This document shows, one piece after another, positions 9,763 through 18,339 of a stretch of 64,000 bases of DNA. The notes below the pieces were generated by a model. That model searched no databases, was not told where the DNA came from, and worked only from the letters and a program-made list of their open reading frames with translations. The position numbers and the translations under genes are program-made. Origin of the DNA: Bradyrhizobium tropiciagri (GTDB taxonomy: Bacteria > Pseudomonadota > Alphaproteobacteria > Rhizobiales > Xanthobacteraceae); assembly GCF_018130545.1 (NCBI RefSeq), contig NZ_JAFCKF010000001.1, forward strand, positions 744,001 to 808,000, in the 5' to 3' direction. Within the stretch, counting starts at the first letter, position 1, and the number at the start of each line of letters is the position of its first letter.

Positions 9763-9843
9763 TGGAGTGTTTGTGGCATAGATTGTCCAAAACCTCCAGC
9801 CTATGTCTGCGGCAACGCAGCATAGAAATGGAAGTTTTGGTCG
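9763..9843. promoter_or_regulatory. AraC/MFS divergent promoter with nested inverted repeats
   Basis: CCAAAACCTCC (9787-9797) and GGAAGTTTTGG (9830-9840) are inverted repeats with one mismatch. Between them CTATG-T-CTGCG / CGCAG-C-ATAG (9801-9825) forms a second inverted repeat around a GCAA loop. The whole 54-bp block is nearly symmetric and fills the space between the two start codons, so it is the probable operator of the AraC-type regulator. Confidence 0.5.
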
Positions 9844-11079
9844 ATGGATCAAGAAGTGGACCCTGCTCTGGCGCACACCGATGTGGTTGCGCCGGTGCCG
9901 CGCGACGTCGCGCTTGAGCCGCTCCTCGCGAAAGAGCCCGCCTGGGGTGCGGTCGCCGCCATGATGCTGGGTGTCACCGCGCTTCTGACGGCGGAGTTCC
10001 TGCCGTCCGGATTGCTGACGCCGATGGCGAGGGATCTCGGCGTGAGTCCGGGGCTCGCCGGTCAGGCGGTGACGACGACCTCTCTCGCCGGCCTGGTGGG
10101 CGCGTTGTTCACACCGACACTGACACGCAACTTCAATCGAAAGCCGGTGCTGCTCAGTTTCGCTGTCCTTCTGGCGATCTCCAATCTGTTGGTGGCGCTG
10201 GCGCCGAACATCACCTTCCTGCTCACGGCGCGGATCGTGCTCGGGCTTGCCCTCGGCGGCTTTTGGGCGATGGCGGCTGCGACGACGATCAGACTGGTGC
10301 CGACGCCGCTGGTCCCACGCGCTCTGTCGATCGTGATGAGCGGCGTTCCTGCCGCCATGATCATTGCCGTGCCGCTTGGCAGCTATCTCGGCGAGGTGAT
10401 GAGCTGGCGTGCCGTGTTCCTGCTGGCGACGGCATTTGCCGGACTCGTTTTCGTCGTGCAGGCATTGGTCTTGCCGCGTCTGGCTCCAAGGGGAGAAGCC
10501 GGGCTCGGCACCTTGATCGAGATCCTGTCACGGCCGGGGATCGGCGCCGGCATCCTGGCGGCAACCCTGGTCTTCACCGGACATTTCGCCTATTTCGGCT
10601 ACATCCGTCCTTTCCTCGAAAACGTGACCGGGCTTAGCGCAGCCGGCGTCGCCGCGACGTTGCTCGCCTTCGGCGTCGCCAACTATCTCGGCTCCTTCGT
10701 GAGCGGCCTGCTGGCTGAGCGCAAACTCAAGCTCACGCTGATCGTAATGCCGCTGGCGATCAGCCTGGTCGGCCTGTTGCTTGCGGCTTACGGGAAGGAC
10801 GTTGTGCCCGCTCTGGTGCTGGTCGCGCTCTGGGGCTTCGCCTTCAGCGGCGTGCCCGTGGCGACGACGACCTGGATCACCCGCATGGTGCCCGACGAGA
10901 CTGAAAGCGGAACCGGAATGACCGTGGCGTCGATTTTCCTCGGCATCACCACGGGTGCGGCGGGCGGCGGGCTGGTCCTTGACCTGATGGGCGCTCCGGC
11001 CGTGTTCGTGGCGGGTGCAATTCCCCTGTTGCTCGCCGTGCTGCTGATTGCTGCCAAGGTGCGGACCAGGGCGCCCTGA
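9844..11079 (+). CDS. MFS transporter, drug/arabinose efflux type
   Basis: A 411-aa inner-membrane protein of the major facilitator superfamily, DHA1-like. About 12 hydrophobic segments are visible after a 35-residue cytoplasmic N-terminus. NFNRKPVLL near residue 95 is the loop 2-3 motif equivalent to the usual GxxxDRxGRR, and the segment LTAEFLPSGLLTPMARDLGVSPGLAGQAV is typical of YdhP/AraJ-like exporters. It is transcribed divergently from an AraC regulator that probably controls it. Substrate unknown. Confidence 0.9.
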   Translation: MDQEVDPALAHTDVVAPVPRDVALEPLLAKEPAWGAVAAMMLGVTALLTAEFLPSGLLTPMARDLGVSPGLAGQAVTTTSLAGLVGALFTPTLTRNFNRKPVLLSFAVLLAISNLLVALAPNITFLLTARIVLGLALGGFWAMAAATTIRLVPTPLVPRALSIVMSGVPAAMIIAVPLGSYLGEVMSWRAVFLLATAFAGLVFVVQALVLPRLAPRGEAGLGTLIEILSRPGIGAGILAATLVFTGHFAYFGYIRPFLENVTGLSAAGVAATLLAFGVANYLGSFVSGLLAERKLKLTLIVMPLAISLVGLLLAAYGKDVVPALVLVALWGFAFSGVPVATTTWITRMVPDETESGTGMTVASIFLGITTGAAGGGLVLDLMGAPAVFVAGAIPLLLAVLLIAAKVRTRAP

Positions 11080-11082
11080 CCT

Positions 11083-11107
11083 CCCCGCCTGAAGGTAACG
11101 GGCGGGG
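11083..11107 (+). terminator. Hairpin after MFS gene
   Basis: CCCCGCC / GGCGGGG form a 7-bp stem directly after the MFS stop codon. There is no strong U-run, so it is a weak terminator that may act with the hairpin at 11136. Confidence 0.45.
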
Positions 11108-11135
11108 CCTTCTCAGAGCCGTGGCTTTAAGGCTA

Positions 11136-11171
11136 AAAGGGCCGTGAACGCGGCCCTTTGGCGCGTTTTTT
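11136..11171 (+). terminator. Rho-independent terminator before glcB
   Basis: AAAGGGCC / GGCCCTTT is an 8-bp stem with an 8-nt loop followed by a T6 run at 11166-11171. It lies 57 nt before the glcB start, so it ends the MFS transcript or attenuates glcB if the glcB promoter is upstream of it. Confidence 0.6.
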
Positions 11172-11227
11172 GCTGATTTCTTTCGAAAACAGCGCCTAAA
11201 CGCCCCATTTCTTTGAGAAAGCCCATC

Positions 11228-13390
11228 ATGACTCGTGTCGATGCCCATGGATTGAAGATCGCCCCTGTCCTGTTCGATTTCATCGCCAAGGAGGCGGCGC
11301 CGAAAACCGGGATCGCGCCGGACGCGTTCTGGGCAGGACTGGCCGCCATCCTCCAGAAGCTCGGCCCGAAGAACCGCGAACTGCTTGCGGTCCGCGACAC
11401 CTTGCAGGCCAAGATCGACGACTGGCATCGCGCCAACAAGGGCAAGGCGTTCGACATCAACGCCTACACCGCGTTCCTCAAGGACATCGGCTATTTGCTG
11501 CCGGAGCCCGCGACCCACAAGGTCGAGACATCAAACGTCGACGAAGAAATTGGCAAGATTTGTGGCCCGCAGCTGGTGGTGCCGCTGACCAACGCCCGCT
11601 ACGCGCTGAACGCCGCCAATGCGCGCTGGGGTTCGCTGTACGACGCCTTCTACGGCACCGACGCGATCCCGCATGATCCGAGCGAGAGCGGCAAAGGCTA
11701 CAACAAGGCGCGCGGCGACAAGGTGATCGCGAAGGCGAAGGCGTTCCTCGATGCGGCCGTGCCGCTCGCGACCGGAAGCCACACCGACGTGACCTCCTAC
11801 GCCGTGATCGCTGGCCAGCTCTCGGTCAAATTGAAGAGCGGCAATTCGACCGCGCTGAAGAACGGCGCGCAGTTTGCCGGCTATCTGGGCGATGCCGCCC
11901 AGCCGACCGCGATCCTGCTGGTCAACAACGGCATGCATGTCGAGGTCAAGATCGACCGCAGCAACGTCATCGGCAAGGACGATCCGGCCGGCGTTGCCGA
12001 CATGATCCTGGAATCGGCGGTCTCCACCATTCTCGACATGGAAGACTCGGTCGCCGCGGTCGATGCCGAAGACAAGGTGCTGGTCTATCGCAACACGCTC
12101 GGCCTGATGAACGGCACGCTGTCGGCCGATTTCGACAAGGGCGGCAAGACGCTGACCCGTTCGCTCAATGCCGACCGCGTCTACAAGAAGCCCGACGGCA
12201 GCGAGCTGAAGCTGCACGGCCGCAGCCTGCTGTTGATGCGCAATGTCGGCCACCACATGTTCACCGACGCGGTGCTCGACGCCAAGGGCGAAGAGATCCC
12301 GGAAGGCATCCTGGACGCCGCGGTGGCAGGCCTGCTCGCGATCCACGACCTCAAGGGCAACTCCAAGGTCAAGAACAGCCGCACCGGCTCGGCCTATATC
12401 GTCAAGCCGAAGATGCACGGCCCCGACGAGGTGACGCTGACCTGCGACCTGTTCGCCGAAGTCGAGAAGATGCTCTCTCTGCCGGAGAACACGCTGAAGG
12501 TCGGCATCATGGACGAGGAGCGCCGCACCACGGTCAACCTCAAGGCCTGCATCCAGCGCGCCTCCAAGCGCATCATGTTCATCAACACCGGCTTCCTCGA
12601 CCGCACCGGCGACGAGATCCACACCTCGATGGAAGCGGGCCCGATGATCCGCAAGAACGACATGAAGGCCCAGCCGTGGATCAAGGCCTATGAGGACTGG
12701 AACGTCGACAACGGCCTGATCGACGGCCTGCCCGGCCATGCCCAGATCGGCAAGGGCATGTGGGCCGCGCCCGACAAGATGGCCGACATGCTGGCACAGA
12801 AGATCGGCCATCCGCAGGCCGGCGCCACCACCGCCTGGGTGCCGTCACCGACCGCGGCCACGCTGCACGCCCTGCACTATCACCAGGTCAACGTGACAGC
12901 CCGGCAGCAGGAGCTCGCCAAGGGCGGACCGCGAGCAAAGCTCTCCGACATCCTCACCATTCCGGTTTCGCAGTCGAACTGGGCGCCGGATGACGTCAAG
13001 CAGGAGATCGACAACAACTGCCAGGGCATTCTCGGCTACGTCGTGCGCTGGATCGACCAGGGCGTCGGCTGCTCCAAGGTGCCCGACATCCACGATGTCG
13101 GCCTGATGGAAGACCGCGCGACCTTGCGCATCTCGAGCCAGCATCTGGCCAACTGGCTGCATCAGGGCGTCATCAGCAAGGATCAGGTGATGGAGTCGCT
13201 GAAGCGCATGGCTGTTGTCGTCGACAAGCAGAACGCCGGCGACTCGCTCTACAAGCCGATGGCGCCGTCATTCGATGGCGTGGCCTTCAAGGCGGCCTGC
13301 GACCTCGTGTTCGAGGGCCGCACGCAGCCGAACGGCTACACCGAATACATCCTCACCGCGCGCCGCCGCGAGGCCAAGGCCGCGGGTTGA
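11228..13390 (+). CDS. glcB: Malate synthase G
   Basis: Condenses glyoxylate with acetyl-CoA to malate in the glyoxylate shunt. The 720-aa length fits the monomeric G form. The start [18 protein letters not shown] follows GAGAAAG and is typical of rhizobial GlcB. Conserved blocks visible include [14 protein letters not shown], the metal-binding [18 protein letters not shown] (about residue 265), [22 protein letters not shown] (about 455) and the catalytic-region [16 protein letters not shown]. No aceA lies in the window. It ends at a strong terminator. Confidence 0.97.
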   Translation: MTRVDAHGLKIAPVLFDFIAKEAAPKTGIAPDAFWAGLAAILQKLGPKNRELLAVRDTLQAKIDDWHRANKGKAFDINAYTAFLKDIGYLLPEPATHKVETSNVDEEIGKICGPQLVVPLTNARYALNAANARWGSLYDAFYGTDAIPHDPSESGKGYNKARGDKVIAKAKAFLDAAVPLATGSHTDVTSYAVIAGQLSVKLKSGNSTALKNGAQFAGYLGDAAQPTAILLVNNGMHVEVKIDRSNVIGKDDPAGVADMILESAVSTILDMEDSVAAVDAEDKVLVYRNTLGLMNGTLSADFDKGGKTLTRSLNADRVYKKPDGSELKLHGRSLLLMRNVGHHMFTDAVLDAKGEEIPEGILDAAVAGLLAIHDLKGNSKVKNSRTGSAYIVKPKMHGPDEVTLTCDLFAEVEKMLSLPENTLKVGIMDEERRTTVNLKACIQRASKRIMFINTGFLDRTGDEIHTSMEAGPMIRKNDMKAQPWIKAYEDWNVDNGLIDGLPGHAQIGKGMWAAPDKMADMLAQKIGHPQAGATTAWVPSPTAATLHALHYHQVNVTARQQELAKGGPRAKLSDILTIPVSQSNWAPDDVKQEIDNNCQGILGYVVRWIDQGVGCSKVPDIHDVGLMEDRATLRISSQHLANWLHQGVISKDQVMESLKRMAVVVDKQNAGDSLYKPMAPSFDGVAFKAACDLVFEGRTQPNGYTEYILTARRREAKAAG

Positions 13391-13416
13391 TCCACGAGCG
13401 ATCGCAGCGACAAGCA

Positions 13417-13446
13417 AAAGCCCCGGCGACGAGCCGGGGCTTTTTT
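13417..13446 (+). terminator. Rho-independent terminator of glcB
   Basis: AAAAGCCCCGGC, a short loop, then GCCGGGGC followed by TTTTTT. The stem is at least 8 bp GC-rich and begins 27 nt after the glcB stop. Confidence 0.9.
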
Positions 13447-13474
13447 GTTGGAGGTGCACTGCTGCCAGTCCACG

Positions 13475-13590
13475 TCATTGCGAGCGGAGCGAAGCAATCC
13501 ATCTCGCTACTCGCGGAAGCATGGATTGCTTTGTCGCGGAGCCTGTCATCGCGCCGCGCTTGGCGCGGACCCGTTGGCTCCTCGCAATGA
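13475..13590. repeat. Dispersed palindromic repeat between glcB and DUF3309
   Basis: TCATTGCGAG (13475-13484) and CTCGCAATGA (13581-13590) are perfect terminal inverted repeats. GAAGCAATCCAT is also inverted inside as ATGGATTGCTT. It is a REP/BIME-like element of a kind common in Bradyrhizobium intergenic regions. It separates the converging glcB and DUF3309 genes. Confidence 0.75.
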
Positions 13591-13595
13591 CCATC

Positions 13596-13751
13596 TCAGA
13601 AGACGGCTAGATACTTCAGCAGCGAGACGATGCCGATGATGATCACGACGACGCGCGCGATCTGCTTGGCGCGGCCGTCGAGCGGCAGCATGTTGATGAG
13701 ATAAAGAACAAGAATAATGACAAGGAAAGTGACGAGTACGCCGACGAGCAT
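13596..13751 (-). CDS. DUF3309 family small membrane protein
   Basis: A 51-aa protein (MLVGVLVTFLVIILVLYLINML...KYLAVF) with two hydrophobic segments, residues 2-20 and 33-50, joined by the short polar turn LPLDGRAKQ. Sequence and length match DUF3309, a small membrane family frequent in stress regulons of rhizobia. An exact GGAAC-N16-CGTT promoter lies about 48 bp upstream (13799-13823), so EcfG control is likely. Function unknown. Confidence 0.85.
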   Translation of the reverse strand: MLVGVLVTFLVIILVLYLINMLPLDGRAKQIARVVVIIIGIVSLLKYLAVF

Positions 13752-13798
13752 GCGGGGCCCCCTGATGGCATCGGTGAATGTGCTGTTCGCGCGTTGCT

Positions 13799-13823
13799 AA
13801 CGTGCGAGCGGGAGACCTGTTCC
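13799..13823 (-). promoter_or_regulatory. EcfG-type promoter for DUF3309
   Basis: Minus-strand GGAAC, 16-nt spacer, CGTT. This exactly matches the known EcfG (general stress sigma factor) consensus. The -10 end lies 48 bp from the DUF3309 ATG. Confidence 0.75.
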
Positions 13824-13864
13824 AGACACCGGAACCGAAAGTGGCCGGCCTCGCGGGCGCAACG

Positions 13865-14497
13865 CTACTCGCGGGCCAGCACAGGGGCACGCTCATATTT
13901 GGCGCGGACCCGCTCCGGCGCAGGCGTGAAATTGAGAGATGCCCCGCGCCGGTCCGGACGGCCGACCGACATCAAGCCATCCTTGCCGGCGACGATGTCG
14001 CCCTTGCGCAAGGTCGGATCGTCCTCGATCTTCACCGCTGCCAAGCCAACCGGATCCTTGCCGTTGCAGGTGCAGCCCGAGACGATCGCGTCGCGATAGC
14101 GGAATGCGTTCGGTAGTTCGGAATAGGGCCTGCCGTCTTCCGTCGCGGCGTTGTCGATGTTGCCGCCATAGACCACTTCGGTCGCGCTGGCTGGGCAGAA
14201 GCTGTTGCAGCTCTCCGCCTTGCTCTGGTTGCCGGTCGCGGCCAGCGGGAAGTAGCGACCGTCGCAAGTCCGCACGCAATAGGCCTGCCCGCCGTCATAG
14301 CGCGCGCGACGCTCGGCCCGCGGCACAGGTGCCGGGCCGTCGTCGAACGGCACCCGGATCATCGGTGGACGGCCCTGCATGAGGCCGCCGAACAATTGCG
14401 AGAAGAAATCCTGGGCTTGCGCAGGGGGCGCCAGGGACAGGCCGAGCAATGCCGCCGTCCCGAACGCCCACCGCCTCGCGTATCGCTTTGCCATCAC
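13865..14497 (-). CDS. DUF2865 family exported protein
   Basis: A 210-aa protein with a signal peptide ending about residue 28 (LAPPAQAQDFF). The mature part has cysteines in YCVRTCDGRYFPL, SCNSFCPAS and SGCTCNGKDP, probably disulfide-bonded in the periplasm; this arrangement is the DUF2865 signature. It follows the L,D-transpeptidase gene by 24 nt on the same strand, so the two form an operon and DUF2865 may act on the cell wall. ATG 14497 gives MMAKRY; the next codon is an equally possible start. Molecular role unknown. Confidence 0.88.
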   Translation of the reverse strand: MMAKRYARRWAFGTAALLGLSLAPPAQAQDFFSQLFGGLMQGRPPMIRVPFDDGPAPVPRAERRARYDGGQAYCVRTCDGRYFPLAATGNQSKAESCNSFCPASATEVVYGGNIDNAATEDGRPYSELPNAFRYRDAIVSGCTCNGKDPVGLAAVKIEDDPTLRKGDIVAGKDGLMSVGRPDRRGASLNFTPAPERVRAKYERAPVLARE

Positions 14498-14521
14498 CGA
14501 CCCTCAGTACGACGCCGATCG

Positions 14522-15352
14522 TCAGTACAACGACGAAGTCGCCGGGATGTTCATCGCCTGACGGCCGGACGGCAGCGTCATGACAGCGGGCCGCGGTTGC
14601 ACCGGCGCCGGGCGGACCGAGATCTGCGTCGCGACCGGGCCGAGTTCGCGCGCGGCGAGATGCGGCGCGTTCTTCGGCAGCACCACGACCTTGGTACCGA
14701 CATCGACCCGGCTAAACAGGTCGGAAACGTCCTCATTGGTCAGGCGGATACAACCCGACGACACGAACTTGCCGATCGTCGTGGGATCGTTGGTGCCGTG
14801 GATGCGGTACTCGCTGGAGCCGAGATACATCGCGCGCGCGCCGAGCGGGTTGCCCGGGCCGCCGGCCATGAAGCGAGGCAGATAAGGCTGGCGCTTGATC
14901 ATCTCGGCCGGCGGAAGCCAGTCCGGCCACTCCGCCTTGCGGCTGATCGTCTGGGTGCCGGCCCAGGTGAAACCTTCGCGGCCGACGCCGACGCCATAGC
15001 GGATCGCCCGGCCGCCGCCGAGCACGTAATAGAGCGCGGTGTTGCCGGTATCGATGATGATGGTGCCGGGCGCCTCTGAGGTATTGAGCGCGACCGTGGT
15101 GCGGCGCAGCCGCTCCGGCAGCGCGCCATCCTCGGTGGCTTCAGTCGAGGGATCGGTCATTGCCTCGTCGGACGGGAATGCGCCCGGCTGCGTCGACGCA
15201 TAGCCGAGCGCGGCAGAAGACACCTGGGCGCTGGCCGGCGTGGTGACAATGAACGGCGTCACGAGCAGGACGCCGGCGAAAACAAGAGTGCGGGCATGGG
15301 TGCGCGCAACGCGCGACGCAAGCCGGCGGCTGGAGAGAGACGGATGTGTCAT
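14522..15352 (-). CDS. L,D-transpeptidase (YkuD domain)
   Basis: A 276-aa periplasmic enzyme that forms 3-3 peptidoglycan cross-links or attaches proteins to peptidoglycan. The start at ATG 15352 (MTHPSLSSRRL) is preferred because it follows AGGGGCAGCAC and gives a clean signal anchor (LVFAGVLLVTPFIVTTPASA). The YkuD catalytic motif is clear: HGTNDPTTIGKFVSSGCIRL with the nucleophile Cys in SSGCIR. An exact GGAAC-N17-CGTT promoter precedes it, so envelope remodelling under general stress is likely. Confidence 0.93.
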   Translation of the reverse strand: MTHPSLSSRRLASRVARTHARTLVFAGVLLVTPFIVTTPASAQVSSAALGYASTQPGAFPSDEAMTDPSTEATEDGALPERLRRTTVALNTSEAPGTIIIDTGNTALYYVLGGGRAIRYGVGVGREGFTWAGTQTISRKAEWPDWLPPAEMIKRQPYLPRFMAGGPGNPLGARAMYLGSSEYRIHGTNDPTTIGKFVSSGCIRLTNEDVSDLFSRVDVGTKVVVLPKNAPHLAARELGPVATQISVRPAPVQPRPAVMTLPSGRQAMNIPATSSLY

Positions 15353-15400
15353 GTGCTGCCCCTGGACGGGATGCGCATCGTGGTGATGCGATGCCAGGCC

Positions 15401-15426
15401 AACGCGCATGACCGCCAGACAGTTCC
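15401..15426 (-). promoter_or_regulatory. EcfG-type promoter for the L,D-transpeptidase operon
   Basis: Minus-strand GGAAC, 17-nt spacer, CGTT. The -10 end is 49 bp from the chosen ATG at 15352, supporting that start. Confidence 0.75.
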
Positions 15427-15484
15427 GCCGCGAATCGTCTCGAAACCGCGATTGTCAACCCACCGCATCTCACGAACCCGCGAT

Positions 15485-15510
15485 GGAACCTTTGCTGGGA
15501 CAACGCCGTT
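15485..15510 (+). promoter_or_regulatory. EcfG-type promoter for the AI-2E family transporter
   Basis: Plus-strand GGAAC, 17-nt spacer, CGTT, 53 bp before the GTG at 15563. It is divergent from the promoter at 15401, with about 60 bp between the -35 elements. Confidence 0.75.
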
Positions 15511-15562
15511 GTCACGCGCAATTTGACACGAAATTCATTTGTCCTCGTGCGGGAGGAATCTG

Positions 15563-16675
15563 GTGCGCGCCTTTCCGGGTGAACGTCTGCTTGGCAACGC
15601 GCCCCAAGGCACGCCCCTCCCGGACAGCAAAGCGGATATGCCGCCGGTGATCAGCCGCGCCGAGGTCGTCGCCTTCGCGCTGGTGGCGCTGCTCGTTATT
15701 GTCATCGTCGGCGTGCTCTATCTGGCGCGCGCCTTCTTCCTCCCGATCACCATGGCTTTCATCGTCGGCACCATGCTGTCGCCGGCCGCAGGCCTGCTCG
15801 AGCGTTACCGGATTCCACGCGCGCTCGGCGCGGTGCTGATCGTGATCGCGGTCGGCGCCGCCGTCGCCTTCATGGTCGGGCTGTTTGCCTCGCCCGTCAT
15901 CGAATGGAGCTCGCGGCTACCCGAACTCGGCGCGCTCCTGAAGGAGAAGCTGCACGTATTCGACCGGCCACTCGCACTGTGGCAGGAGCTGCAGAGCATG
16001 GTCGGCGGCTCCGATACGCTCGCCAGCATCCAGATGCCGAAATTCGAATGGGTGCAGCCGGCGCTGGAATTCCTGTCGCCGACCTTCGCCGAATTCCTGC
16101 TGTTCATCGCCACCCTGATCCTGTTCATCGCAAGCTGGAAGGATCTGCGCCGCGCGCTGGTGATGACCTTCAGCGAACGCGAGGCGCGGCTGCGCACGCT
16201 GCGTATCCTCAACGAGCTCGAGGTCCATCTCGGCAACTACCTGCTGACGGTGACCATGATCAATGCCGGCGTCGGCATCGTCACCGGCGTGATCTGCGCA
16301 GTGACGGGCATGCCGAATCCGGCCGGGCTCGGCGCGCTCGCCGCGACGCTGAACTTCATTCCGATCATCGGCCCGGTCGCGATGTTCGTGGTGTTGGTGG
16401 TGGTCGGCATCATCTCCTCGCCGACGATCGGCGCGGGGCTGATTGCGGCGGCCTGTTTTGCCGTCGTGACCTTCATGGAGGGACATTTCGTGACGCCGAC
16501 GATCGTCGGCCGCCGCCTGTCGCTGAATGCGCTCGCCGTGTTCCTCGCGCTCGCATTCTGGACCTGGCTGTGGGGGCCGATGGGCGCCTTTCTCTCGTCA
16601 CCGCTGCTGATCGTAGCGTTGATCGTGAAAGAGCATTTGATGCCGGTCAATTCGCCGCAGCTGCCCGAGGGGTAA
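15563..16675 (+). CDS. AI-2E family transporter (PerM/TqsA-like)
   Basis: A 370-aa polytopic membrane protein with about eight hydrophobic segments. The paired segments near residues 30-90 and the region LNFIPIIGPVAMFVVLVVVG (about 267-286) are typical of the family. I chose the GTG at 15563 because GGGAGGAAT sits six bases before it; a TTG at 15539 has no site. Family members export or exchange small solutes such as AI-2 or Na+/H+, but the substrate cannot be read from sequence. An upstream EcfG-type promoter puts it in the stress set. Confidence 0.87.
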   Translation: MRAFPGERLLGNAPQGTPLPDSKADMPPVISRAEVVAFALVALLVIVIVGVLYLARAFFLPITMAFIVGTMLSPAAGLLERYRIPRALGAVLIVIAVGAAVAFMVGLFASPVIEWSSRLPELGALLKEKLHVFDRPLALWQELQSMVGGSDTLASIQMPKFEWVQPALEFLSPTFAEFLLFIATLILFIASWKDLRRALVMTFSEREARLRTLRILNELEVHLGNYLLTVTMINAGVGIVTGVICAVTGMPNPAGLGALAATLNFIPIIGPVAMFVVLVVVGIISSPTIGAGLIAAACFAVVTFMEGHFVTPTIVGRRLSLNALAVFLALAFWTWLWGPMGAFLSSPLLIVALIVKEHLMPVNSPQLPEG

Positions 16676-16691
16676 CCACAGTTTCGCATCT

Positions 16692-16716
16692 GGAACTTTG
16701 CCTGATGCGAGGCGTT
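16692..16716 (+). promoter_or_regulatory. EcfG-type promoter for DUF883 and holin-like genes
   Basis: GGAAC, 16-nt spacer, CGTT, ending 36 bp before the ATG at 16752. Confidence 0.78.
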
Positions 16717-16751
16717 TTTCCAGCAACACGCGAATGATGCGGGAGCCTTCG

Positions 16752-17123
16752 ATGTCGAGCACGGACAGCGCATTTGGGATCAAGAACATGACGGACAAAG
16801 CGACCTACGAACGCCTGGAAAAGGATGTCACCGCCGTGAAGAACGACATTGCAGCCCTGACCGAGCAGATCACCGACGCGCTGAATTCGTTTGCGAGCAA
16901 TGCGGGCAAGCAGGCCCGCCGCCGCTACAAGGAAGCGCGCGCCAATGCGGAAGATACGCTCGACGACATGTCGGAGCGCAGCAGCGCGATGATGGGCGCG
17001 GCGCAGGACGCCGCCTCCTCGATCGAAGAGACGCTGGAGGACGTCATCACGCAGCGGCCGCTGGCGACCGTCGGCCTCGCGCTCGGCCTCGGCTTTTTGA
17101 TCGGCCTCACCTGGCGGCGCTAG
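16752..17123 (+). CDS. DUF883 family (ElaB/YqjD-like) membrane-anchored protein
   Basis: A 123-aa protein starting MSSTDSAFGIKN after GGGAG. The first 95 residues are a highly charged helix (KATYERLEKDVTAVKNDIAALTEQI...). The C-terminus is a single membrane anchor (LATVGLALGLGFLIGLTWRR) ending in arginines, as in ElaB/YqjD. In E. coli YqjD binds ribosomes at the membrane in stationary phase and is under RpoS; here an EcfG-type promoter takes the same place. The next gene resembles YqjE, giving a yqjDE-like pair. Confidence 0.88.
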   Translation: MSSTDSAFGIKNMTDKATYERLEKDVTAVKNDIAALTEQITDALNSFASNAGKQARRRYKEARANAEDTLDDMSERSSAMMGAAQDAASSIEETLEDVITQRPLATVGLALGLGFLIGLTWRR

Positions 17124-17161
17124 GCAACCAACCCATCCATCCCTGAGACATGGTGGCGATC

Positions 17162-17296
17162 ATGCGCAAACCACCGTTCTGGACCAGATGGCAGCGCTGG
17201 CGCGCTGCCGCCTCGTTTGTCGATGCGCTGTTCAAGGCAAGAAGCAAAACAAGATTCAAAGCAAGGCTGGTCAATGCTTCAGCGGCTGATCGATGA
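17162..17296 (+). CDS. Possible 44-aa basic small protein overlapping the holin-like gene
   Basis: ATG at 17162 opens a 44-codon frame, MRKPPFWTRWQRWR...NASAADR, rich in Arg, Trp and Lys. It starts 38 nt after the DUF883 stop and ends inside the next gene in another frame. The ribosome site is weak. It could be a real coupling peptide, or chance, since GC-rich DNA gives many such frames. Confidence 0.25.
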   Translation: MRKPPFWTRWQRWRAAASFVDALFKARSKTRFKARLVNASAADR

Positions 17297-17720
17297 CGTC
17301 AAGCAATCCACCGGCAACACGCTGCGGCTGACGTCGCTGGCGGCGGCTGCCGCGATCGCGCTGTTCATCACTCTCGCCTTCCTGTGTGCGGCCGCCTTCG
17401 TCTATGTGCTGCAGCACTACGGGCCGGTGGAAGCCTGCCTGTCCGGCGCAGCATTGTTCCTGGTCGTCACGTTGATCGCCATTGCCGTGTACATGGCGCG
17501 CAAGCGCGAGATGCAGCGGCGTGCGGAGAAAGCGGCCAAGGCCGCGAAATCGGCCGCGGCGACCATGTTCGCCGATCCGGCCTTGATCGCCACCGGATTG
17601 CAGATCGTTCGCGCCGTCGGCGTGAAGCGGCTGGTCCCGATCCTCGTGGTCGGCGGCCTCGCGCTCGGCCTGATGGCCAGCCGCGGTGCTGCCGGCAAAG
17701 ACGAGGCGGAGGAAGAGTAA
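17274..17720 (+). CDS. Phage holin superfamily (YqjE-like) membrane protein
   Basis: A 148-aa protein starting MLQRLIDDVKQSTGN. Two adjacent membrane segments (about residues 23-50 and 58-75) are followed by a basic helical stretch (KREMQRRAEKAAKAAK) and a third hydrophobic segment (LVPILVVGGLALGLMAS). This matches the Phage_holin_3_6/YqjE family, which is not a true lysis holin in this context. It lies downstream of the DUF883 gene and probably shares its EcfG-type promoter. An earlier in-frame ATG at 17217 lacks a ribosome site. Confidence 0.8.
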   Translation: MLQRLIDDVKQSTGNTLRLTSLAAAAAIALFITLAFLCAAAFVYVLQHYGPVEACLSGAALFLVVTLIAIAVYMARKREMQRRAEKAAKAAKSAAATMFADPALIATGLQIVRAVGVKRLVPILVVGGLALGLMASRGAAGKDEAEEE

Positions 17721-17724
17721 CGTC

Positions 17725-17840
17725 CTCACCGTCATTCCGGGGCTCGCGAAGCGAGGGCCCGGAATCCATCGGGCCACGCATCTTGCGGCTAAATGGATTC
17801 CGGGCTCGCGCCAAGTGGCGCGCCTCGGAATGACGGTGAG
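17725..17840. repeat. Dispersed palindromic repeat with 15-bp perfect ends
   Basis: CTCACCGTCATTCCG (17725-17739) and CGGAATGACGGTGAG (17826-17840) are perfect inverted ends. Inner GGCTCGCG and CGGAATCCAT / ATGGATTCCG pairs form a branched palindrome. It lies between convergent genes. It has the same design as the elements at 13475 and 36801. Confidence 0.8.
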
Positions 17841-17853
17841 ATAATTGGTGTCC

Positions 17854-18246
17854 TCAAGTCACGCAGCGGCCGGGCTGCAGCAGCTTGGCCACTTCGGTCA
17901 GGACGCTGACCACGGGCTCGCAGGCCACCTTGCGGGTATCGCCGGGGCGGGCCCGGGCGGGCGCTGCGGGGTGATTGCGGGCCTCTTCCCGTGCCACGGG
18001 AACGCGGACCAGAACCGACGTGTCGGGCAGTCGATCGAGCTTCAGCGCCACGGTCCGGCTCGGCAGGGCGGCCGCCGGAACCACGGCACGATCGGTCTTG
18101 GCGGCGCGGTTGACGGCGAGCTCCGGCGCCAATGTGGTCGTAACCTGCTGGCCGCCAATGAGATCGTGGCCGGATGCCAGCTGAACCGCGCCGAGCGTCA
18201 AGCCAACCGCCAACGCAGCGAAAATTCCCTGTTGAATCTTTGACAT
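17854..18246 (-). CDS. Hypothetical exported protein
   Basis: A 130-aa protein starting MSKIQQGIFAALAVGLTLGAVQLASG, a signal peptide, after a GAGGGA ribosome site. The mature part is basic and proline/alanine-rich with two cysteines (ACEPVV and PGRCVT), possibly one disulfide. No family recognised. A near-match to the EcfG promoter (AGAAC-N17-CGTT) lies 49 bp upstream, and its neighbours are stress genes. Confidence 0.7.
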   Translation of the reverse strand: MSKIQQGIFAALAVGLTLGAVQLASGHDLIGGQQVTTTLAPELAVNRAAKTDRAVVPAAALPSRTVALKLDRLPDTSVLVRVPVAREEARNHPAAPARARPGDTRKVACEPVVSVLTEVAKLLQPGRCVT

Positions 18247-18294
18247 GGTGATGTCCCTCGCCCCATGGAAATTCCCGTTGGCGATCACGGACAC

Positions 18295-18320
18295 AACGCG
18301 AACGAAACCTGTGGGGTTCT
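18295..18320 (-). promoter_or_regulatory. Near-match EcfG-type promoter for the 130-aa exported protein
   Basis: Minus-strand AGAAC (one base off GGAAC), 17-nt spacer, CGTT. The spacing to the ATG (49 bp) equals that of the exact sites nearby. Confidence 0.45.
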
Positions 18321-18339
18321 CGCGTCCGGCCATCACTTA

